Shown: positions 51,001 to 60,000 of the stretch, piece after piece | Position numbering within the stretch: the first letter of the stretch is position 1 | Layout: every line of letters begins with the position of its first letter | Source: Nymphaea colorata | Taxonomy: Eukaryota; Streptophyta; Magnoliopsida; Nymphaeales; Nymphaeaceae | DNA: 60,000 bases | Direction: 5' to 3' | NCBI RefSeq assembly: GCF_008831285.2 | Contig: NC_045138.2 | Span: 19,875,934 to 19,935,933 of the forward strand | Notes under the pieces: generated by a model | Told to the model about the DNA's origin: nothing | What the model saw: only the letters and a program-made list of their open reading frames with translations | Database searches by the model: none | Program-made: the position numbers and the translations under genes

Positions 51001-52175
51001 GACCAGCATTGGGCATTACTACCATCAGCAGATATGGAGTAGTATAATAACCCACTGTTCTATAATACTCACAAGTTGCTGCACTAGCAACTTAGGTACT
51101 TCTTCTAAAGCTACAGCCTAAGAATGCAAAAATTAAAGCACCTGCCTTTACCTGTAGAGACCCATCCTTTTTGCAAGATTGGAGATTTGCTCATAATCAT
51201 GCCTATCTCTTTTATCCTTCGACACAATCTCCTGCTCATCTTGGTTTCTCAAAAGCATGCTCAGTTTCCATCTCCATTCATCTATGTTGGCCACAGAAGG
51301 AGATGCCTAAGTTGAGGAAAGCATAGATCAGAACTGGTTGTGATAATTAAAAAAGAACTTTGTTGACAGCCTCCTAAAACAATGTAATGATTTTTTTTAG
51401 TGGATTTCGCAATGAGCATCACGTATCTTAGGTGCAACAGAAATAATGTGCCCTCCGCATCTCTTACAAATACTAAGACAATGGTAATTGCGAACCTCTC
51501 TAGAAAGAAATGAAGATGGTGCAATCCAGAGGTGACGCCATTCCGACATTTTCATTGGCTCATGTTTCAGCACAAAATATTGAATATGTAATTTAAATTA
51601 GACTATGCGCAGATATAACAAAAAAAAAAACACCTTTGGATTTACTAGAGTTGTGAATTCTATCTATCTATAAATTTTCCTAGAGAATCCAAGCAACCTC
51701 CGGGACAGTAAAACTACGTAACGTTTTTCACCTGTTCAATTGTCAAATCTTTATAAGAAAATTCATTCAGTGAAGTGAAAACGATTCCGTACATTCTAAA
51801 AATGATTGCAGAAGTTCTCACTGGAATAAAACAGCCATCTTTCTCTAAACATAGTAGATTTTGTTCTGACTCTCAAGCTCACACTCGAACCACCGTAAAT
51901 GAAAACAGAGAAATGCACACGTACCTTCTGATTACGTGATTGCACTCTCATAACCCGACAACAAAAAAAAAAAAAAAAGGTTCTTACTTTAAATGAAAGC
52001 AAGTATTCTTTTCTACCTTATGATCCTCAAAATCCACCTCGTACTCGTCATCCGAAAACTGCTCAATGGCATAGCCGCAGTAACTCCTGCTCCTCGAGGC
52101 CAGGCTCGGTCCAAACAACCATCCGCTGCAGAAAACCCTAAATCTGGACCGAAGGAGCACGCAAGAGAGCGGCAT
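42873..52175 (-). CDS. DExH-box ATP-dependent RNA helicase, organelle-targeted type (DExH5/At2g01130-like), 18 exons
   Basis: An RNA-stimulated ATPase of the DHX36/DHX9-like group that remodels RNA. Exons: 52175-52017, 51306-51152, 50676-50589, 50503-50075, 49118-48930, 48845-48686, 48579-48449, 47527-47357, 47278-47006, 46324-46130, 45949-45746, 45456-45387, 45266-45118, 44383-44075, 43991-43932, 43840-43688, 43600-43490, 43334-42873; 3468 nt, 1155 aa. The Arg/Ser-rich, acid-free N terminus ([16 protein letters not shown]) looks like an organelle presequence. [13 protein letters not shown] follows. Walker A GETGCGKT is at about 283-290, DEIH at 384-387, SAT at 416-418, motif [12 protein letters not shown], motif [10 protein letters not shown] at about 650-657, then the HA2/OB region ([27 protein letters not shown]). 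A dsRNA-binding domain is at about 1056-1119 ([19 protein letters not shown]). All motifs are intact and there is no frameshift. The DExH5 name is from memory of the Arabidopsis set. Confidence 0.96.
45046..45087. repeat. (AC)n(AT)n microsatellite in helicase intron
   Basis: (AC)n passes into (AT)n about 30 bp beyond the donor of the exon ending at 45118, so on the sense strand an AU/GU-rich tract lies near the 5' splice site. Confidence 0.9.
46325..47005 (-). other. helicase intron, 681 bp
   Basis: GT-AG bordered by exons 47278-47006 and 46324-46130. No nested feature was seen. Confidence 0.85.
47528..48448 (-). other. helicase intron, 921 bp, with a 48-bp tandem duplication
   Basis: GT-AG intron. 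GAGAAATAAAAACTACTAGT and the following 21 bases occur at 48291 and again at 48339. Confidence 0.85.
49119..50074 (-). other. helicase intron, 956 bp, holding a hairpin element
   Basis: GT-AG intron between the exon encoding the region before the helicase core and the Walker A exon. It carries the 25-bp hairpin at 49932-49956 shared with 54900-54924. Confidence 0.85.
49929..49985. mobile_element. hairpin-bearing element fragment (intron copy)
   Basis: TGTCACGGGCTGACTCCTTC and the following CAGTCCGTG match the start of the element at 54897 apart from paired transitions. Arms CACGGGCTGA and TCAGTCCGTG surround the loop CTCCT. Similarity fades after about 45 bp. Confidence 0.6.
51307..52016 (-). 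other. helicase intron 1, 710 bp
   Basis: GT-AG intron between the presequence exon and the exon starting [11 protein letters not shown]. It has a poly-A run (plus strand, 51962-51978) close to its 5' end. No other feature. Confidence 0.85.
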
Positions 52176-52520
52176 AGCATCGTTGTCCGATCGAAGATGG
52201 AGGCCGCACCAAGCTATGCGGTTTCATACAAGTCCAAGATAAACCCTAAGAACCGCCATGATTCTCGATCAAATGCTCGGCAATCGAGTTCGAGAAGGAG
52301 TCTAAGAGAGAACGAGAAGATGGCGTGGAAGCAGAGAACGAGAATATAGAAAGCAGAGAAGGGGAAGACAAAGGTTGAGGCAAAGGTAGCCCGACCGTAC
52401 GAATGGCGGACTGCTTCAGCAACGCTCTTCAGTCTTCACCATCCTCCAACGAGCGAGAGGAAAGAGAGGAGCGTTGAGTTAGGAAACAAATATCGGCACG
52501 AAAAAATCCCGTTAAAAAAA
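52176..52520 (-). promoter_or_regulatory. helicase upstream region and probable 5' UTR
   Basis: GC-moderate, purine-rich on the plus strand (so CT-rich on the sense strand), directly upstream of the first ATG at 52175. There is no in-frame upstream ATG just before it, but an out-of-frame ATG lies 6 bp upstream. No TATA box stands out. Confidence 0.4.
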
Positions 52521-53248
52521 TGATGGAAATAAAATTTCCTGCACTTTTCCAGAGGATTGTATATAACGTCGAGCGATTTAAAGATCGGGACATATTTTAT
52601 TTAGTAGAGAGATATTTTCCAAAAGTAATGTTATCATTTATAAAATTTATCATCCAATGTAAATCGAAAATATCGTGCCACTCCCAAAGCTTTAACTGGA
52701 ACTTATAAGCATCACAACACTGTATCTCACGATAAAATGGCTTGTGTTGAAATAAAAAAACACACGCTGAAAATTAAAACTACAATCCACTTCAAATAAA
52801 TTATCGGTATATTTTTTATCGGTTCTACAATGCCATTGTAAATCTAAGTACCGATTGAGCGATGTAAATGGATCGAACACATTTTCAAATCTGTTCAAAC
52901 AGATTTAGTAAAAAGTATAGATTCGATAACTATCCAGATTCGCTTCATAGTTTAATGATATAATCCAAATTTGAATCTGATATCGCCTAAGGTTTGAAAA
53001 AATCCAACCAGATTACATATAAATGTTGAACCCGAAATCAATTTTAAAGTAGTGTCTAAATATGAGCCCACATTTCAATCCGAACACATGGAATTCAATT
53101 GTGTTGAATTTGATAAAGGCTGGACTTCAATACGAGTTGTTCATGCCTTAACAACCTATTTAATTAAGCAATTTAGTGTGTTTGTTAGTGTTTTAAATGT
53201 AAAGCAACTTAGTATCCTCAAAATTATCACCTTACAGAGATGTACATA
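52521..53248. other. intergenic, AT-rich
   Basis: No gene, repeat or RNA feature recognised. Confidence 0.5.
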
Positions 53249-53453
53249 AGCCGGCGGAGTCAGAAAATTTTAGTTGATGGGCATTAATTCATATTGTTAT
53301 TGCAATGGATTGAGTGCATGTAGAACTACAATGCATTGACCTGAGTTTGATGTGGGTACTCCATATGCCCAACAGATGATAAAATAAAAAATTTACGAAG
53401 GTTTAGGGTGGGCAGTTGCCCACATCAGCCCCATGGTAGCTCTACTCCTCTGA
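53249..53453. mobile_element. small hAT-family element, reverse orientation
   Basis: Left GGCGGAGTCAGAAAATTTTAG and GATGGGCATTAATTCA read as the reverse complement of the right end of 9546-10864 (TACTAGTGCCC). Right GTGGGCAGTTGCCCAC and CATGGTAGCTCTACTCCTCTG match its GC-rich left subterminal part. No clear target duplication remains. Confidence 0.55.
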
Positions 53454-54896
53454 GATTTCTCACATTGTATTTAACATATTCAAGTTTATTGCTAAGGGCT
53501 TGTTTGATTGTAAATTCATATATCTTGTTTGTATTTTTTGTTTCTTGTTTATAAAAAAGATGTGAGAGTGATGATCACCAATTGGCATGTAACCAATTCA
53601 GGTTTAAACAACTTAATTTCCTCGATATGCTTCCTCATGACTTCCAGTCGAAGTAATTCTTATAAATCCCATTCAGGTAATCATCTTAGATCCAGATGTA
53701 ATTCAAGTAGCACTATGTAGATCGGTTCAAATCCGAATCTTATCGCACGAGTTCCAATACTCAAGTGAAAGTTTCTATATTTCATGGGCAGCTGGAGTAT
53801 CGGCTGCAAATGTAGGGAAAATCTTTCTCAACGAAATGCTCCTGGTCTCCTGTAACGTTGGTTAGTTTCCAACAGGGAAAAAGCTTTGCTGAGCAAAGCA
53901 AAAATATCAGAGCAAGGAAAATAACTATGTCCCACCATTCGTGGGAATTCATTTTCATCGGTCATGATACTTTGATGGAATCTTATGCCAATTCTTCTGA
54001 AAGGGATTTTTCTCCGGCAATCTTCCTTTGGAGAAAGTTTTCCCAAATAATTTTCCGACATTGAAAATGTTTACCTCGTTTATCGTCTCTTTTTTTCTTA
54101 ACAAAGATCAACAGTTTCCTAGGAAATGTGGGTTATACAAACAACCTCTTAAAAGGGACTCATTTTTCGCAGCCCTCAAATGCCAAACTTGATTAGGGAA
54201 GAAAACTAGAACGTCTATTGGAAATGCTCTGAAATGCTACTAAGCAAACAATTTTGGTGTTTTGAATTGATACTTGTAGCGCAATAAAAAGTGAAAATAT
54301 TATCAATATGAAAGCACAACAAGATGATCTTGCAAGGCATCTCTAAATATGCTTCAACAGGAGCAATTGGAAATGATCAACACTGACGGGCGTCCGCTGC
54401 CGCCTTGGAATCTTATACAGCCACGAGAAACTTGGCAGAGCCGGGAAATTGTGTCATAGGCGCCTAACAAGGAAAAAGAAGAACGAAAAGGAAAATGACC
54501 CAAAAGAATGACCGGCTTTTCCTTTTTCTTTTTTAGGGTGAGTGGTTCTTTCTACCGCTTAGAAAAGATGCCACCGCCTCCTCTTTCTATTCCTCATCTT
54601 TGGGGCGCACAAGCATACTTTGAATCCTAGATTTCCCGAGTCTGACCCAATTGGATCTCCTCTAATCAGCTTTGGTTTGCCTTAGCTTTTGAACGTGAAC
54701 CCAAATCCAAATGCCACAAATTTTGGTATCTGAATCCCAGACTCAAATCCAAACCTGGTCGCAAACTGAATTTTGAATCTGAATCTGAATTTGAATAATA
54801 ACCCAATTCTATTTCCTGCACCAAGCTCATCAAGTGGATGAAATTCATGCGAGTAATTAAAGAAATCAAAACCCTAATAAGCCATTGGACAACAGG
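53454..54896. other. intergenic; weak inverted-repeat element
   Basis: GGGAAAATCTTTCTC (53816) and GAGAAAGTTTTCCC (ending 54046) form an imperfect inverted pair about 230 bp apart. No target duplication found. No gene recognised. Confidence 0.4.
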
Positions 54897-54975
54897 TGTC
54901 ACGGGCCGACTCCTTCGGCCCGTGCGGCGCGGCAAACTCTCGCCAGTAAGCCGCAAGCCTTCGCCTTCGTTCAAG
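54897..54975. mobile_element. 79-bp hairpin-bearing element (solo-LTR-like)
   Basis: It begins TGTCACGGGCCGAC. A perfect 10-bp stem, CACGGGCCGA / TCGGCCCGTG, surrounds the loop CTCCT (54900-54924). AACAGG flanks it at 54891-54896 and 54976-54981, consistent with a 5-6 bp target duplication as made by LTR elements. A tiny LTR-like unit of a miniature retroelement is one reading, but the 3' end is not a canonical CA. Confidence 0.5.
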
Positions 54976-56047
54976 AACAGGTGCGCTTGGATTTAGTTGA
55001 AAGGCCTTTAAGACGACAAACATTGTGTTCTTAAAACACATATTTCAAAAACACTATATTACACGATGTAATTGTAGATGTTGTTTTCAAATCCATCAAT
55101 CAAATATTAGATACAAGCATACTACGTTTTCTCAAACAAAAAAAGAAAAAGTTGCCTTCTTCCTGGCTTCCTCCAAACAACTTTAGTTTCATAAACAGTG
55201 AATTCTAGTTGAACGAGTCAGCTCATGAACTCGAGCTCGACTCGTTAAACAAATGACTCGACTTGAACTCATTCACGAGCCCAGCTCTCGTTGTTCACCC
55301 CTAATTCTTCGTCACCTCATTTCTCTATCACGAGGGATTATTCTTCCAAGGCAATCAGGCAATCTGGAGATGGATGTCGGTTTAACTTTTAGCTAAATCC
55401 AGATCCAATTAGTTCTGGATTTTTACTTACTGGATTTGGATTTGATTCGATCACTAACAGTAAGCCCATGCAAATGAGTTTGAACTCATGTTCGAGATCA
55501 AATGCATTAAACTCGTGACGTTCTTACGCCATGACAGTCAGTGTTGTTACAATAAGTTTGTGAATCGGATAAAAATATATAAAAAAAAGTCGTTTTAAAA
55601 CAAAATTCAATGGATAAAGTATATAAAATAATTTTGAACAAAAAATTTAAAATATATTTAATTTCAAGCCGATTATCGTAACACTGCATGGTGGTGTTAA
55701 ATATGGTCGGTTTTGTATTTTGTATTTTTCATTTATAAAAAGGATGTAGATTAATGGATTGAATACCATATTTCACTCATTAGATACAGATCCACCAGAC
55801 TCTAGTGTCCGATTTAAATTCAAATGCAGCCGGATTTTGATGTTTACCCGAATCAGAAATCTCCCACATTCAGTAAAAAAAAAAATCTTATAGCTAAATT
55901 AAATCCAATTACCTAATGTTTTCTTTTTTGATTCCAGTCAATCATATCTGAATCCAAATCAAATATTTGCATATGATCCATTGACATCCTCATGAGTCAT
56001 TGCCCCCACAAGGGCAAACTAGATCTATATAAGTTAAAGAGCACTGC
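54976..56047. other. intergenic; TCGAG fragment
   Basis: 55200-55303 has AACTCGAGCTCGACTCG and closes with GTTCACCCCTA, the same edge as at 23230. The rest is AT-rich without recognisable genes. Confidence 0.5.
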
Positions 56048-56235
56048 AAATAGGGGCTAAGCCAAGGAGGGGACTTTATGGGCCTTGGCCCCACTTCAAT
56101 TTTTTGTAAAAAAATAATTTACATATAAATTAAAAAAAAAACTTGTTTTATATAAAAATTTTGAAAAATGATATTATGACCTGTGTCAAAATTTATAAAC
56201 TTTAATTCAAAATTTCTGGCTCTACCCTTCACTAC
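56048..56235. mobile_element. short AT-cored MITE-like element
   Basis: Left AGGGGCTAAGCCAAGG and right TCTGGCTCTACCCTTCACTA form loosely matching inverted ends (GGGxxxAGCCA). GGGCCTTGGCCCC lies just inside, followed by an AT-rich core. Related to 23797-23960 and 28478-28680. Confidence 0.55.
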
Positions 56236-57852
56236 AAAATATGCTACAAAAAAACTATGTGGAAAATATACAAGCTATCTATTAAGCCGCCATGAAGGCT
56301 CACATAGTTAGTCTGGCCGGCACTGGCAAAATTCTGTGTTGCTAGATCGATTCCAATGGGTGCTACGACTTTGCGCTTTTATGGAGGGGGATTGTGTTAG
56401 TTGACGTACACCGAGCTTACCTACACCTAGCACCAAGCACCACTCTCCACCCTAGGGCAAGGGAAACAGGGGGAGCTTCAGCTCTCATCCATGTGTAGAG
56501 CTGCAAATGGGTTAGATCCGAGAGGCCTAAAATGCATTAAAAGTCGGAGAAAAATAAAAAAAAAATCAAATATAGTATGACAAAACTCTCAAATCAAATC
56601 TAACCCACTCGCTCAACCCAGAACATCAAAAAGGAGGAACTGAGGAAGTACCGTTGGCCTTCCGCATTTATTGAAGGTCTAGAAAAAGAGGCAAGGAAAA
56701 TAGAGGGACTTCCGGGCTTTTTTTCTGGTGGTAGGTTGTTAACCTCTTGCTCACATAAAAAAAAAAGGAAAGAACAAGACACCAGTTGTCGATGTCTGTG
56801 GCAGGTTAGGGAAAAACCAAATCAATCTTAATTTTCAATATATTGGGAGTGGAGAAATGGGAACAGAGGGACTCATTTTAAGAGGTGGGCTCTCCTTTTT
56901 TGTACAAATTTGTGTTGATCTCCAGCTGGACCCAGAGTTTGGAACATTGATTGTGACCAAGAAGATGCAACTGAAATTACTTGCTTATCTTGTTGTAAAC
57001 TTCAACATTTAAATATTAATAACGGGTTAATAACAGTAAGCCCAGATGAAGATGATCTAGGAACAATCTAAGGAACAGAGTTTTAACACAAACAATATCT
57101 AGATCGGATGTCATGATCTAAGAAACTTCATACCATTAGTGTTAAGCCCTTTATAAACTCTGATCTATACATTAGATTTTTTTATATTTTTCATGAGATT
57201 CATCTCAAATACTCAATCTCAATGGTTGGATTTGTGAAAAACTAGCTGAGAACAAGTGAACATGCTAGTCGCCCGTCACATGGGAACTCACATAAAATAT
57301 TAGAAAAACAAAGAGAACAGCAAATTAAGTAAGCAGATCTTACTTTTTGAATCAAATATCCCGATACAAGCTGTTTGCAAGTGAAGAGAAAGGCGTTGGA
57401 GCAACTTGGAAATGGTTTCCCGTGGAATAGAGTGGACCGGAAACAGGAATACTGCAGGTAAAGTGGAGGAGGCAGAAAATTGAGGGGGAAAGCTAGCACC
57501 CCATGTCTTACGAACCTGTTTGGGAACCGCCCCCACTTTCCAAGGAAAAGCATTCCGATCTTCCACTGGATCGGGATAACAAGAGGAGGCTGTCCCCTTG
57601 TAAAAGGTGACCCACGCGCCACGAGCAAGGTATGGTACGACCGGCATATTTGCCCTGCTATGTGATTCTTGGATTTCCCTTTCAAGATCTCAAGAAAACA
57701 GATCACACGGGAAGCATTTTCTCATGGTTAGTGACGCAAGTGAAAGTGAGAATGTGATTTGCGATTCCCACCTGAGAGAATTTACAGTATCTTGTGCACC
57801 AATTTGTCGCAAGCTTGAACAAAGAGAGAACGCGAGAGACAGAGAGAGAAAG
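56236..57852. other. intergenic, no gene supported
   Basis: The largest ORF (57242-57706, minus, 154 codons) has no recognisable domain. No repeat structure is clear. Confidence 0.45.
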
Positions 57853-57909
57853 ATGAGGAAATACTTGAGAAATTGTTAACAAGGTCATTACTTTTATATA
57901 TATATATAT

Positions 57910-57945
<36 letters not shown>

Positions 57946-57979
57946 GAGGAGGAAATACTTGAGAAATTGGAACAAGGTC

Positions 57980-58017
<38 letters not shown>
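57853..58017. repeat. direct repeats with (TA)n and (GA)n
   Basis: GAGGAAATACTTGAGAAATTG followed by ACAAGGTCATTA occurs at about 57853 and 57948. Each copy leads into (TA)n, and (GA)n at 57913-57941 lies between them. Confidence 0.8.
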
Positions 58018-58022
<5 letters not shown>

Positions 58023-58791
58023 AAGAAAAGCTGCACTAGGTTTAAAAAGTTATAAAAAGATGATTGTTTTACAAAAGGCTGCTCCTTTTGAGAAAATATT
58101 TAGGATGATCAGTTTATGCAAAAGAGGCAAAACATCTGCTTGAAAAATAATATCACACCTCTTATGTTTTATTAGAATATTATTGTATAATTAGCTGTTT
58201 TGCGTTTTGAATTTTACAACTGCTGTATTTTGTTTGGGATTTTGTATAATATTCCATAAAAAAAAAGTTGTATGTTTTAAAGATTTAAGCGCCAATAACT
58301 ACGTAGATTGGGTAGCATCCACGAGAATTATAATTATATTAAAGATATATCATCTACACGACTAGACCCCAAGCATGCAAGATAAAAGTGATGAAAGATT
58401 CATTTTACTTGTATTAGAGGAATAAACCAATACAAGTTCGTGTTTGGTGCGCGTCACGCTTCGGTCATGTCCTTGGCACGTGAGAAGCTATAAGACAAGG
58501 ACGCCTACCGGAATCTTGCGACTACAACCCCACAAAATCTAAGTGCAGACAAAAAGCCGTGGTCCTGGTGCCACCCGTGAATTATATTAAATTTTTATAG
58601 TAAATACAAAAGGAAGGAAGAAAAAGGTCGACCTCCATTTAAAATGAATTTAATTAACGCCAAAAGGGGAAAGCACCAACATGGATATAACTTATGTAGC
58701 GTGGATTTCTCCAGTTCTTTCTTTGTATGTTCTGTTGGATGTTATATACTTAGTCCGATCCCACGCCCAATTGGCACATGATTGGAAGATT

Positions 58792-58849
<58 letters not shown>

Positions 58850-59076
58850 ATAATTTGTAGGTTTTTAAATTTTTAGCTGCTAGGCTCCTAAGAAGTTAAT
58901 CTCAGCAGTTGATTTAAAGAGAAAAAAAAGATTTAGATATTTCATCACCTAATATTAATTCACAGCTTTTCCTTTTTTCTCTCAATATAGGTTAAAAAGA
59001 AAAAATTGAAGCCTAGGATGGTTCATTAGCAGTCTAAAAATTTTGACATCTCTTTTTGCCTTTTTTTTTTCTCTTT

Positions 59077-59127
<51 letters not shown>

Positions 59128-59198
59128 ATTTTTGTAAATTTTTAAAAATTAAAATTTTTTTGTTAAGACTAGTAGGGCCAGTTCAAGGCTCCCCAAGC
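58018..59198. other. intergenic; microsatellites
   Basis: (TA)n(GA)n at about 58798-58849 and (TA)n at about 59080-59124. No gene recognised. Confidence 0.5.
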
Positions 59199-59206
59199 CT
59201 AAGAGC

Positions 59207-59378
59207 CAGTGGCATAGCCAGATAGTGGCTGGTGTGGTCTGTTACCCACATTAGGCTCATAAAATAAATTTAATATATGGTAATGTTTTGATATATTTTA
59301 TTATTATATATGTAAGTACCTTAAAAAAAAATTAATACTAGTGCCCTTTCAAATAAAAAATTTCTGAATCCACTAATG
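59207..59378. mobile_element. 172-bp hAT-family MITE
   Basis: Left CAGTGGCATAGCCAG and right CTGAATCCACTAATG. The flanking octamers CTAAGAGC (59199-59206) and CTAATAGC (59379-59386) match at 7 of 8 bases. AATACTAGTGCCC near the right end is the same subterminal motif as in 9546-10864. Confidence 0.65.
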
Positions 59379-59386
59379 CTAATAGC

Positions 59387-59879
59387 TAAACAACACCTGA
59401 CGCGCTTTTATATTTCCCTGTACTCTCTTTTCCATTACATAATATTTTATAATTTATTACATTAATCTTTGTGTTTTTTTTTTTTAATTTCCAAGGAAGA
59501 AAAAGAGCAGCCAACGTAGACTTCAAGTTGAGCAGACGATGCGGACTCGTAGTCGCGTGTGGTGGCCTGATGGGACTTGGGAGTAGCAAAATGTAGCCAT
59601 CGCGGTTGGTGAGGGCCCTCTCTCACCAACCCCACACAAAATTTGATCACTTTTCCGGTCGCCATCGATCTTTGGGACAAATCTTTTATCATGAATAAGA
59701 ATCTCAGGGAAAACATAAATTTTTTTCTAAGAAAATGGTTGAGAAAAAAACTCATATGAATGGAAAATTAAGTTTTTGCGATGATATATGTTAAGAGGAA
59801 GATGGGAGAGGGAAAATTCATTCAAATCCTTTTACTACTGATATTATGCGGATTCTAAAACATTTTGGTTCGATGTGTG
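59387..59879. other. intergenic, nothing recognised
   Basis: Minus-strand ORFs of 67 and 97 codons overlap in different frames and match nothing I know. Confidence 0.45.
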
Positions 59880-60000
59880 CAGAGGCGGACCTAGAAACTT
59901 TTGACTACGGGGTATTAGTTATAAAATTTAAAATTTTTAAGGAACACCAATAATAAAAATTTGCTCTCGAGTGTCAATACGAAACAAGTATTTTTTGTAG
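59880..60000. mobile_element. hAT-family element end, cut by the window edge
   Basis: CAGAGGCGGACCTAGAAACT and the GGGGTATTAGTTATAAAA that follows resemble the reverse complement of the family's right end (TACTAGTGCCCC). The other end lies outside the window. Confidence 0.5.

Noticed and set aside
51993-52349. 118-codon plus-strand ORF
   Set aside because: Antisense to the helicase first exon and 5' region, with no family similarity.
57242-57706. 154-codon minus-strand ORF
   Set aside because: No recognisable domain or splice partner, and overlapping ORFs in other frames suggest chance.

Overview
The window reads as nuclear DNA of a flowering plant. It is AT-rich, carries many long (TA)n, (GA)n and (GT)n tracts and many decayed transposable elements, and holds three widely spaced, intron-rich genes whose proteins are typical of land plants. 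I cannot fix the species. Nothing points to a bacterial, organellar or viral origin, and the grass-type GC gradient is not evident outside one first exon.

Layout. 1-12.7 kb is intergenic and repeat-rich. It holds a TCGAG-rich repeat, a small MITE with a decayed 8-bp target duplication (1949-2334), a 1.8 kb TIR element (2456-4232), a broken Ty1/copia retrotransposon on the minus strand (about 7258-8700) and a 1319-bp hAT-type element with a perfect 8-bp target duplication (9546-10864). Gene 1 (minus, 12773-16246) is a five-exon plant cysteine oxidase. 16.3-36.3 kb has no gene I can support. It holds a GC-rich island, MITEs (one at 20852-21188 with a perfect 8-bp target duplication), TCGAG repeats, microsatellites with large flanking direct or inverted repeats, and a scatter of palindromic GTGGGNCCCAC sites. 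Gene 2 (plus, 36324-41360) is a six-exon p23-type HSP90 co-chaperone. Gene 3 (minus, 42873-52175) is an 18-exon DExH-box RNA helicase with an organelle-type presequence and a C-terminal dsRNA-binding domain. Genes 2 and 3 converge with about 1.5 kb between their stop codons. 52.2-60 kb is again intergenic and repeat-rich.

I rebuilt all three genes exon by exon. Every junction uses GT-AG, the phases agree, and the coding lengths divide by three (873, 468 and 3468 nt). The genes do not form a pathway: oxygen-dependent N-degron signalling, HSP90 chaperoning and RNA remodelling are separate jobs, and their adjacency looks incidental. I found no clearly new biological system. The most useful observations are transposon-level: a restorable ORF split by a hAT insertion, a hairpin-bearing element shared by an intron and intergenic DNA, TCP-like palindromes inside repeats, and multi-copy repeats inside introns.
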